From Promethearchaeota archaeon (GTDB lineage: Archaea; Asgardarchaeota; Lokiarchaeia; Sigyniarchaeales; SOKP01), in the NCBI GenBank assembly GCA_016930515.1, contig JAFGGO010000027.1, positions 21,382 through 85,381 of the forward strand: 64,000 bases of DNA, read 5' to 3'. This document shows positions 37,130 through 44,851 of this stretch, piece by piece (positions within the stretch are counted from its first letter, which is position 1; every line of letters starts with the position of its first letter). The translations under genes were made by a program, and so were the position numbers. The notes below the pieces were generated by a model, which worked only from the letters and a program-made list of their open reading frames with translations, did not search any database and was not told the origin of the DNA.

Positions 37130-39033
37130 ATGATTAGGGATGTGAATATAAAATTAGAAGTAAAAAATTAAAAAAAATCACTTTTGTTTTATTCCTCTTT
37201 CCATTTCTATTTCTTGGTTTTTGGTGTTTAAACGCTCCAACCAACGGAGCAAGTGGTTTTAAAATAGAAGATATAGAGAACCCAAGAACCTCGCTCAGTA
37301 TCTCCTGGACACCTAACGGCACGGTCGTTTGCAACGCACAAAATATTCAATCAAGTGTTGAAATGATTGAAGACGGTAATGGTGGCGCTTTTATTTTATG
37401 GGAGGACACGAGAAACGGGATAACTAATATAGATCTTTATATCCAACGAATAGACCAAAATGGTGAAGCACTATGGGAAAACAACGGTACGATTGTCAGC
37501 AACGAAATGCAATATCAACAACGCGCTTCTCTTATCTCGGACGGTGATGACGGAATAATCGTGGTATGGCAAGACAATAGGGATGGTTCTGATGAAGACG
37601 ATATTTACGCACAGAAATTTAACGCATCAGGAAATCCTCAATGGGAGCTTAACGGTACGATCGTTTGCAACTCACCAGATGTTCAAGGAAGCCTTGAAAT
37701 GATAAGCGATGGTGTAGGGGGCGTAATCGTGGTTTGGCAAGACGAAAGAGATGATTCTGGAGATATCTATACCCAAAGGATAAATGATAATGGCGTTCCC
37801 CAGTGGAATGATAATGGCACGGTAATTTGTAATTATACTGGCACGCAAAGTAATCCCAAAATAATAAGTGATGGCGCTCAAGGCGCGATAATTGTATGGG
37901 TGGATGGGAGAGTCGGTACGGATATCTACGCCCAAAAAGTAGATGCTAACGGGATTTCTCAATGGACTCTTAACGGTATTGTAGTTTGTAACCAAACAGC
38001 AAGTGAATTATATCCTGAAATAGTGAGTGATGACAATGGTGGAGCCTTTGTAGCGTGGGTTCAACCAAAGCCAGGAAGTCGTAATAGAGATCTATACATT
38101 CAAAGAATCGATACCAATAGCGTTAGACAATGGGGTTCTGAAGGCAAAATCGTGAGTAATACTGATGGTGATCATTTTTTTCATCAAATAACTGCCGATG
38201 CAATCGAGGGCGTTATCGTCTCGTGGTGCGACAGTACAAACGGTGATTACGATGTCTACGCTCAGAAGTTTGACAACGATGGATCTTCACAATGGACACC
38301 TAATGGAACCGTAATTTGTAACGAAACGGGTGAACAACAATTCGTTAATATTGTTGATGACGGTATTGGAGGTGCTATTATTTCTTGGATTGATTCTCGG
38401 TCGGGAAATAATGATCTTTACATCCAGCGCGTAAATTCTGAGGGAATTTCACAATTGGCTGCAAATGGTACGGCTGTATGTAACGAATCGCACAATCAAC
38501 AGGATCTTCGGATGATAAAGGCCGATATTGACTCAATTATCATTGCGTGGCAAGACTGGAGGATAGATCGCGATATTTACGCTCAAAGAATAGAATTTTC
38601 TCAAGAACCAGAAGAACCAGAATATAATTTCGCTCCAAATGCAAACCATCCCGAAGATATTCTAACCTCTACTTCAGGAACGGAAACCATCAATTGGATA
38701 TTAACTGACGACACGGGAACTGGACAATATAGGGTACTCGTTAACGACACTTCAAATAGTTATCGTGCGTGGGTGGATTGGACTTCGTGGACGAACAATA
38801 CAAATCTTCTCGTACCCATCAATCGCACGGAATTAGGTCTTTTCAATTATTCCATTGAATATTTCGACGATCAAGGCATGTTCGGCGTGGTTGATACGGT
38901 ATTGGTATATGTGTACTCTAATACCCAGTCTAATAATATATTTGGGTTTGATGTGTTGATCACCATTGGAATTACGATGATTTCACTGTTATCCGTTGCT
39001 TTGTTTCTTAAAAAAAGGCAAAATATAAGTTAA
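37130..39033 (+). CDS. Secreted beta-propeller protein with C-terminal anchor; frameshift at the signal peptide
   Basis: Residues after the signal peptide contain eight repeats of about 45-50 residues with the pattern DG-GG-hhhhW-D-R, DIYAQR, NG--QW--NGT-VCN. The N-terminal SISWTPNGTVVCN supplies the part missing from repeat eight, consistent with velcro closure of an eight-bladed propeller. An Ig-like region (near NHPEDILTSTSG) and a membrane anchor with a KKRQ tail follow. A signal peptide (KKITFVLFLFPFLFLGFW) is in the same frame, but no start codon is. The ATG at 37130 reads in the wrong frame and stops at 37171. One extra A in the six-A run at 37162-37167 would join them. Confidence 0.75.
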
Positions 39034-39101
39034 TAAAATTAATTTCTTTCTTTTTTCTTTTTTCATGTCCAATTTATTTATTTCGGTACTTCACTACTAA
39101 A

Positions 39102-39680
39102 TCAAGTGATATTGTTCAAGGTAGTACAAATTTCCTTCCAATCACGGACCCTTATTACATTGCCTTCACACGAACTTTCCTTATTCCAAGGTTGATCGTA
39201 CAATAATAAATATTTCTCTTTCATGATTTTGATTGGTTCTACCAAATTAGGATTATCGTCGATGTATATGTCAAAATCGTAAGCGAGTTTTAAGTCCCAT
39301 GGCCTTTCCTTCACGATGATAAAATCCTTATAGTGAATGCCTTCCTTAATTTCGTGAAACCTTAATTTCTTTACAAGATCGGAACGAAAACGAGGTTGTC
39401 CGGCAGAAAGGATGGATACATCGCTTTTTCCGTGTATTCTTTTCAAGTATTCGGGTGCATTATCGTCGATAAACGGGATTTCCATCATTTTTTCGTATGC
39501 TGTATAAAAAAGATTGAAAAATTCTCTTTCTGAAAGGTCCCAATCCAAATAGAAATCCCAACGAGTTATGTCGCTCTTTTTTCGGTTCGTCTTGTAAACT
39601 TCGTTAAATTCCTCGATAAATCTTTCAATCGCATCGAGCAAGACGCCGACAATGTCAACGGCTATTGCTTTTTTTGTCAT
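39102..39680 (-). CDS. HAD-family protein, 5'(3')-nucleotidase-like, with altered motif I
   Basis: A 192-residue protein of the haloacid dehalogenase superfamily close to NT5C-type deoxynucleotidases. RWDFYLDWDLSEREFF forms the cap, VSILSAGQPRF is motif II (S/T), and DIYIDDNPN is motif IV (DD). Motif I reads VDIVGVLLD where VDIDGVLLD is expected: the second Asp, the general acid/base, is Val (a single-base GAC to GTC change). The protein may be inactive or have a changed activity, or the base could be wrong. It is divergent from the FrhB-like gene. Confidence 0.8.
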   Translation of the reverse strand: MTKKAIAVDIVGVLLDAIERFIEEFNEVYKTNRKKSDITRWDFYLDWDLSEREFFNLFYTAYEKMMEIPFIDDNAPEYLKRIHGKSDVSILSAGQPRFRSDLVKKLRFHEIKEGIHYKDFIIVKERPWDLKLAYDFDIYIDDNPNLVEPIKIMKEKYLLLYDQPWNKESSCEGNVIRVRDWKEICTTLNNIT

Positions 39681-39819
39681 TCTAATTGAAATAATAATCT
39701 TTAAATTTTTGATAATTTAATTTCTTATCTCTAAAAATATAGCCTTAAATTTGAGATTTTTGTTAATAAGAAATGTGATACAAATTGGTGTTGTGAGTCG
39801 TTCTCTATTGATCAAATCA

Positions 39820-39839
39820 TAGTGTGAAACTTCACACTA
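39820..39839. promoter_or_regulatory. Perfect 9-bp inverted repeat, candidate operator
   Basis: The 20 bases consist of TAGTGTGAA, a two-base spacer and TTCACACTA, a perfect inverted repeat. It lies in the 226-base interval between the divergent HAD gene and the FrhB-like gene, 67 bases before the latter's ATG. Such symmetry fits binding of a dimeric winged-helix or HTH regulator. No second copy was noticed in the window. Confidence 0.45.
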
Positions 39840-39906
39840 ACTTTTATTTGCAATCGTTAATTTTTCCACGCAATACTAAACATTATTAATACACATTGAA
39901 AAAATC

Positions 39907-40842
39907 ATGAAAGTAGAAAAATCTAGTCAAGATCTCGAAAACGAGGTAATATACGCAGGTCTTTGCATTCATTGTGGAAGCTGCAACGCTTTTTGCCCCC
40001 ACATGGACTTTAATCAGACAACTGGAGAAGCATTTGTCGTCGATGAATGCGCTGAGACCGTGGGTTTGTGCTATAATTCCTGTCCGAGGAGTTTTCTTCC
40101 CATTAAAGAAATCGAACAAAAACTCTTTGGTGAAAGCAGGATTGATTTAGGAGTGGGCGTTTACAAGGATATTATCCAAGTAAAAGCGAAAAACGATGAC
40201 ATTCTACACGCTCTCGTCGAAGCCGCCTTTAAAGAAGGCGTTATCGAGTGCTTGGTTTTAGGGGAGCCAAACGGAGCAAAACCTGCCGTATCTTTTCCAA
40301 AAATTGTCTATAATGCCAAGGACGCCAAGAAACTCATCCCGCAAAAGACTATGGACAACGCTGGTCCTTTAGTAACTGGTATTGGTCAAGCTTACAAGGA
40401 ATACAAGAAAAATATTGGAATTATCGCCAATCCGTGTCACCTACAAGGCTTAGCAAAAATTCTCGTTTCTGATTTTAACACGGGTGCCGAAAAGACATCC
40501 TTAAAGATCGCTTTTGCGTGTTCTTCTGGTGGCATGGCGGGATGCAAGTACTGCACGGACTTTTCGGGCGAATTTTCGGACATCTCGTATTCCCCTTGGG
40601 GCGCTCCCAAGCCAGAAGCCCTCTTGATCATCAGAACCGCCGTTGGTCAAAAAGTAGTGGACGCTGCGAAAAAAATGAAACTCATCGAAGTAACCAACCC
40701 GAATCCGGACTTGTCCGAGATGAAAAAGTTCCTCAACAAGAAGCGCAAGAAGAACTTCAAGACGCTCTTAGGAAAGTCGCTCGTAAGAGCCAAATACTTG
40801 GATTTCAGCTACGACGAGCTCAAGGACATCCTCGAAGAATAA
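39907..40842 (+). CDS. Coenzyme F420 hydrogenase/dehydrogenase beta-subunit (FrhB/FdhB) family protein
   Basis: A 311-residue iron-sulfur flavoprotein that exchanges electrons with F420. The N-terminal AGLCIHCGSCNAFCP binds a 4Fe-4S cluster, and GLCYNSCPRSF and CSSGGMAGCKYC are family landmarks. The two middle stretches GVYKDIIQVKAKND and IANPCHLQGL are typical of the FrhB fold. The second half of the gene uses visibly more G/C-ending codons than its neighbours. Its last 55 bases recur, with eight synonymous-looking changes, at 44557-44611, beyond the accessory island, so the 3' end has been duplicated. Confidence 0.88.
   Translation: MKVEKSSQDLENEVIYAGLCIHCGSCNAFCPHMDFNQTTGEAFVVDECAETVGLCYNSCPRSFLPIKEIEQKLFGESRIDLGVGVYKDIIQVKAKNDDILHALVEAAFKEGVIECLVLGEPNGAKPAVSFPKIVYNAKDAKKLIPQKTMDNAGPLVTGIGQAYKEYKKNIGIIANPCHLQGLAKILVSDFNTGAEKTSLKIAFACSSGGMAGCKYCTDFSGEFSDISYSPWGAPKPEALLIIRTAVGQKVVDAAKKMKLIEVTNPNPDLSEMKKFLNKKRKKNFKTLLGKSLVRAKYLDFSYDELKDILEE
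40788..40842 (+). repeat. Direct repeat, left copy: 3' end of the FrhB-like gene
   Basis: Fifty-five bases encoding AKYLDFSYDELKDILEE and stop. The right copy, at 44557-44611, is 47/55 identical by manual alignment, with a continuous 20-base match. The repeats bracket the island containing the PIN-GNAT-PUA, ASCH, HNH-remnant and nuclease-like genes. Confidence 0.8.
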
Positions 40843-41068
40843 TTCTTTAATTTTCTTTCTTTTAACTTTTTTTCACAATCTCCATCAATTTAAAATGAAA
40901 TTTTTAAAGTGTAGATTTTAATGACAATTTCCTAATTTTTGTCGACTCCGGGTTCCTAAATAAATCAACGATTCCTCAGCAATTTTTGGCCCTCTCGCAA
41001 AATTTAAATAGTATTTTATAACATATAATACCAAGGATTCAAATTAGGCTTCGATTTTTCCTTTAAAC

Positions 41069-42619
41069 ATGGAAAAAAATAGTCATCGTGCGAGACAACT
41101 CATGAGAATTTTAATAGACACGAACATCCTCATTGCGAGAGAGAACCATCACATAATTGAACAAGAACTTCAAACGCTTTTAAGGGTCGTTCAAGAATTA
41201 AAACACGAAACGCTCGTCCATCCAAAATCTATTGAAGATGTTAGAAGAGATCCAAACGAAATCCGAAGAAACATTACCCTCTCAAAACTCAACACTTATC
41301 AAATTTTAGAACACGCTCCAAGACCGTCCACAGATCCAAGCTATATCGAGAAAATAGGAAATCCAAAAAATATCAACGACGAAATAGACGATTCCTTATT
41401 ATTTGCTGTCCACAAGAACGCCGTTAATTTTCTCATCACGGAAGATCTTGGCATTCAGAAGAAAGCAAGGAAGCTTAACATCTCTGATAGGGTTCTGAAA
41501 ATCGTTGAGGCATTAGACCTTTTCAAGAGAGATATCCCCAGGGCGATCAAATTACCTCCTTCACTACAAGGTACTACAATGGCTAATTTAGACATCGAAG
41601 ATTCCATATTCGAATCTCTTCGAGAAGATTATCCGGATTTCAATATATGGTACACAGATAAAGCAAGAGAAGGAAGAAATTGTTGGATATATCGCAGGAA
41701 CGACGGATCCTTAGGTGCTGTTTTAATTTATAAAATGGAAGACGAAGCAAACGAAAACGCCAGACCTCCATTAGAAAAGAAAAGGCGCCTCAAAATCGCA
41801 ACTATGAAGGTCACCTATGTTGGTTACAAAATCGGCGAGTTATTGCTAAAATTGTCTTTTGAATACGCCATTAAAAACAATATTTCAGAAATATATTTAA
41901 CGCATTTTACCCGAAAAGACGATTATTTAGTTGATTTAATCGAGCAATATGGGTTTAACAAAGTATCAACCATTCATCGAGATTGGACGGAACAACCCGA
42001 AGATGTTTATATTAAAAAGATTTTTATTGAGAAAAAAGACATTCGCGATCTTACACCGTTAGATATCTCGAAGAATTTTTATCCTAATTTTTACGATGGC
42101 ATAAAAATTAACAAATTTATCGTTCCAATTCAACCAGAGTATTTTAGACTTCTATTTACTGATTTTCCCATAAGACAAACAACGATAAGCGAGTTTGCTG
42201 GAGATTTTATCATAGAAGGAAATACCATTAAGAAAGCATATTTAAGCCATTCTGCATCGAAAAAAATGAATCCAGGTGATATTCTTTTGTTTTATCGGTC
42301 TGGAGATTTTAAAGGCGTATTATCTCTAGGAGTAATTGAAAATGTGGAATACGATATGCAAGATCCAAATGAAATTTTTTCGATAGTTGGAAAGCGCACC
42401 GTTTATTCGTTCGCTGAAATTGAAAAAATTTCCCAAGAAAAAACAACGGTAATTATTTTTTCCCATCACTTCCATTTTAAAACTATTGTGGAATATGACA
42501 AACTATTAAAAGAAAAAATCCTTACTGGTCCATCTCAATCAATAACAGAGATCGACCAAGAAAAATATCTAAAAATAAAAAAATTAGGTGGTATCGACGA
42601 ACGTTTTGCTTTCGATTAA
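41069..42619 (+). CDS. PIN nuclease - GNAT acetyltransferase - PUA/EVE-like fusion protein
   Basis: A 516-residue three-domain protein. A PIN domain occupies about residues 12-145: LIDTNILIAR gives the first Asp, with EIDDSLLFAV and FLITEDLG supplying the later acidic residues. A GNAT-like region at about 195-320 has KVTYVGYKIGELLLKLSFEYA and a following YGF. The C-terminal part (about 345-510) contains GDILLFYRSGDFKGVLSLGVI, which resembles PUA-like EVE/ASCH folds. The likely roles are an RNase and an acetyltransferase in a toxin- or defence-type module. It overlaps the ASCH gene by 32 bases. ATG at 41102 (MRILIDTN) is an alternative start. Confidence 0.8.
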   Translation: MEKNSHRARQLMRILIDTNILIARENHHIIEQELQTLLRVVQELKHETLVHPKSIEDVRRDPNEIRRNITLSKLNTYQILEHAPRPSTDPSYIEKIGNPKNINDEIDDSLLFAVHKNAVNFLITEDLGIQKKARKLNISDRVLKIVEALDLFKRDIPRAIKLPPSLQGTTMANLDIEDSIFESLREDYPDFNIWYTDKAREGRNCWIYRRNDGSLGAVLIYKMEDEANENARPPLEKKRRLKIATMKVTYVGYKIGELLLKLSFEYAIKNNISEIYLTHFTRKDDYLVDLIEQYGFNKVSTIHRDWTEQPEDVYIKKIFIEKKDIRDLTPLDISKNFYPNFYDGIKINKFIVPIQPEYFRLLFTDFPIRQTTISEFAGDFIIEGNTIKKAYLSHSASKKMNPGDILLFYRSGDFKGVLSLGVIENVEYDMQDPNEIFSIVGKRTVYSFAEIEKISQEKTTVIIFSHHFHFKTIVEYDKLLKEKILTGPSQSITEIDQEKYLKIKKLGGIDERFAFD

Positions 42620-43028
42620 ACCCAAATATGTCGAAGAGATAAAAAAAGGAAATAAAAAATACGAGTTTCGAAAGTCCCTCTGTTCTGAAGATAATTTGAG
42701 CAAGCTCAATAAGATTTTCATTTATAGTAGCGCCCCAGTAAAAAAAATCGTTGCAAGATTTGTCGTCCAAGAAATATTGAGAGATCATCCAAGAAAGTTA
42801 TGGGATAAATGCAAGGAAAACTCAGGAATCGAAGAAATGGCCTTTTTTAACTATTTTCAGAATAAAATGAGTGGTTTGGCCATTAAAATCTCTGAATTAA
42901 AATTCTTTTCTATCCCACTCAATCCAAACGATTACATTCCCAATTTTAGTCCCCCACAATCCTTTTGTTACATAGACGATATCGAGCAGACAAAAAAAAT
43001 CACCGATTTTTCGAAAAGAAAGGATTAA
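42588..43028 (+). CDS. ASCH/PUA-like domain protein
   Basis: A 146-residue protein with the ASCH signature near the N-terminus (LLSIKPKYVEEIKKGNKKYEFRK). It then has IFIYSSAPVKKIVARFVVQEIL and a C-terminal PQSFCYIDD. ASCH domains bind RNA or modified nucleotides. The GTG start lies inside the end of the PIN-GNAT-PUA gene (32-base overlap), so the two are translationally coupled and very likely function together. Confidence 0.82.
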   Translation: MVSTNVLLSIKPKYVEEIKKGNKKYEFRKSLCSEDNLSKLNKIFIYSSAPVKKIVARFVVQEILRDHPRKLWDKCKENSGIEEMAFFNYFQNKMSGLAIKISELKFFSIPLNPNDYIPNFSPPQSFCYIDDIEQTKKITDFSKRKD

Positions 43029-43260
43029 TTATCTACTCATAGAAAACATCCTTCTCTCTATTTGTCAATTTCTCAATCTTTCAAGATTAAAGAAAATTGT
43101 ATTGAATGGGGATGGAGGAAAATGTGTTAAGCATGGGAAAAAAGTAGACCTCCAAAACGATCACGGTATTCCAATTAGTAAGGGCGGAAATAACAGGTCT
43201 GAAAACATTCCGCTCCTATACTCTGATTGTAATCTCAAAAAAAATGATAGAATACAATAG
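43024..43260 (+). pseudogene. HNH endonuclease remnant
   Basis: In one frame the DNA encodes an HNH-type core: GDGGKCVKHGKK, then LQNDHGIPISKGGNNRSENI, then PLLYSDCNLKKND and a stop. This matches the HNH pattern in which DH-IPISKGG is followed by N and CNLKK. The first zinc knuckle is CVKH instead of CxxC, and the second has Tyr where the first Cys should be. No ATG or GTG precedes the conserved part; only a TTG at 43102 could start a 52-residue product. It looks like a decayed or truncated homing/restriction-type nuclease that begins where the ASCH gene ends. Confidence 0.6.
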
Positions 43261-43385
43261 AGACTTATAATGGAATATTTTTATTTTAGAAATAGATGTT
43301 GCAATATTACTTCCAACTAAATTAGATTTAAAAATATTAAATAGATATGGTTTATATATTATTTTACTTGGAATCATTGATAAAA

Positions 43386-44510
43386 ATGAATTTTCTCTCT
43401 CTTGAAAAAAAAGATGCAGAGGCTTTATGGGATAATTTATGGGATCATCAAAAAGATGCTCTTGAAAATATGAATAAATATATAACTTCAGATGGTAAAC
43501 ACCCGCTTAAGATATCAGATACTTGTCTGGATGTAAAGGACGATGCATTCAAATTAAAAGCAAATGGTAAAAATTTTAAAGTGAATATTAAATTCGATAT
43601 TAATAAATATAAATTAACTTGTACTGAATTGGATGAATATTATGATATTTCTTCAGGATTGGTTATTGAAGAAACATTTACAAAATATTTTAACAGAACG
43701 CAATCATTTAGAATTCTCCCAGAGAATACAGATGTAATATATTTCAGGGGCCAATTTTATAGCCCTAAATTGAAGATAGGGAAGTATTTTGATCCAAATA
43801 CCTATTATCTTGGACAATGTTTTGAAGTTGATAACGAAATAGGCAATTGTAAATCTGAAAAAGGGAATACTGCATATTACAAGGAAAATGATGATAAATG
43901 GGATTCAAATTCTCTCTTTGGCATCATTTTTAATAGAAGTACATCAGATACAAAGTTAGAGTTATTCGGATCACCAAATATTATTGTATGCGATGATATG
44001 AATTATGAAATTGCTGATTTCATCTTATGCGAAACCGAACCAAAAAATGAACGAGTAATATTCGTGCACGCTAAAGCCTACCGCGGAACAAAAAATAGTA
44101 CTTGTGCGACAGGTCAATTGCATGAAGTTTGTGCACAAGCTATAAAGAATTTAGGATATTTAACGAGATTTAACAATAATGAACCAAAGAATTTGAATTT
44201 ATGGGATGGATCCTGGGAATCAAACAAAAAAACAGGCAAGCGAATGGTAAAAAAACGAATCCATAGTAGAGACGCTACTGATGATGCAGAAAAAACTTGG
44301 AATAAAATCAAAAATGTCATTAATAATCCTCAATCAAACAAGGAAGTATGGTTATTTTTAGGAAATATCATCTCAAAACAATATTTTGAAAGTCAATTAA
44401 AAAATGAAGATCCACAAGCAAATGTTATTCAAGCAGCATATTTAGTCCAAGCGACTATTTCAGATATTTCATCAGTTGGGGCAAAACCACGGATATTTTG
44501 TAAAGAGTGA
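43386..44510 (+). CDS. Putative nuclease-like protein of the accessory island
   Basis: A 374-residue protein (ATG at 43386; an upstream ATG at 43347 adds 13 residues). The C-terminal half has CDDMNYEIADFILCETEP, then VIFVHAKAYRG, then GQLHEVCAQAIKNLG. An acidic pair, a Glu-Ala-Asp stretch and a lysine in a beta strand resemble the arrangement of PD-(D/E)xK nucleases found at the C-terminus of some defence helicases, although no exact motif is certain. The N-terminal half (LWDNLWDHQKDALENM) is unassigned. It is more AT-rich and lysine/asparagine-rich than nearby genes, suggesting transfer. Confidence 0.6.
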   Translation: MNFLSLEKKDAEALWDNLWDHQKDALENMNKYITSDGKHPLKISDTCLDVKDDAFKLKANGKNFKVNIKFDINKYKLTCTELDEYYDISSGLVIEETFTKYFNRTQSFRILPENTDVIYFRGQFYSPKLKIGKYFDPNTYYLGQCFEVDNEIGNCKSEKGNTAYYKENDDKWDSNSLFGIIFNRSTSDTKLELFGSPNIIVCDDMNYEIADFILCETEPKNERVIFVHAKAYRGTKNSTCATGQLHEVCAQAIKNLGYLTRFNNNEPKNLNLWDGSWESNKKTGKRMVKKRIHSRDATDDAEKTWNKIKNVINNPQSNKEVWLFLGNIISKQYFESQLKNEDPQANVIQAAYLVQATISDISSVGAKPRIFCKE

Positions 44511-44556
44511 TTAATTTAAATCTTTAAATGTATTAAAGCTAATTAAATACTCTAAA

Positions 44557-44611
44557 AGCCAAGTACTTGGATTTCAGCTACGAGGAATTAAAGGACATTC
44601 TTGAGGAATAA
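44557..44611 (+). repeat. Direct repeat, right copy: orphan 3' end of an FrhB-like gene
   Basis: Encodes AKYLDFSYEELKDILEE and stop, with no open gene body in front of it. Compared with the left copy at 40788-40842 it differs at eight bases, nearly all at third codon positions, and one residue changes from Asp to Glu. It is therefore a diverged homologue of the gene end and not a fresh duplication. Confidence 0.8.
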
Positions 44612-44615
44612 AATT

Positions 44616-44837
44616 TTACTTCTTTTCTATTCTTTTTTTATTCAATTCTTTTTCAAAATTCTTGAGTATATTTTCCTTTTTTAATTCTAGATCAAGTGCA
44701 TTATCCCTATAAATTAAAACATAATATAATACTGAAAAAAGTCCCCCTATAGATTTAAAAAGAGTGATAAGTATAATGATCCCAAACCAAATCCAAAATG
44801 AAACATGAATATCAATAAAATCTAATTGATCCTGTAA
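44616..44837 (-). pseudogene. Open frame for a small membrane protein without a canonical start
   Basis: Between stop codons this minus-strand frame encodes about 70 residues: a membrane segment (VSFWIWFGIIILITLF), a GG-containing turn, a second hydrophobic part and a charged helix rich in Lys and Glu. The composition looks coding, but no ATG, GTG or TTG is available before the membrane segment. It may be the remnant of a small membrane protein gene. It fills the 340-base interval before the ferredoxin-like gene. Confidence 0.35.
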
Positions 44838-44851
44838 GGTGAATTATTTTA

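Noticed and set aside
37363..39033. Propeller gene starting at the first in-frame ATG
   Set aside because: This would remove the signal peptide and the strand that closes the propeller, both of which are clearly encoded upstream in the same frame.
40518..40850. 110-codon plus-strand frame inside the FrhB-like gene
   Set aside because: Overlaps the known family frame, with low-complexity basic composition; it is a by-product of GC-richer codon use there.
40843..44556. Search for an integrase, recombinase or transposase in the island
   Set aside because: None of the frames resembles tyrosine or serine recombinases or DDE transposases, so a mobile origin rests only on the repeat and cargo.
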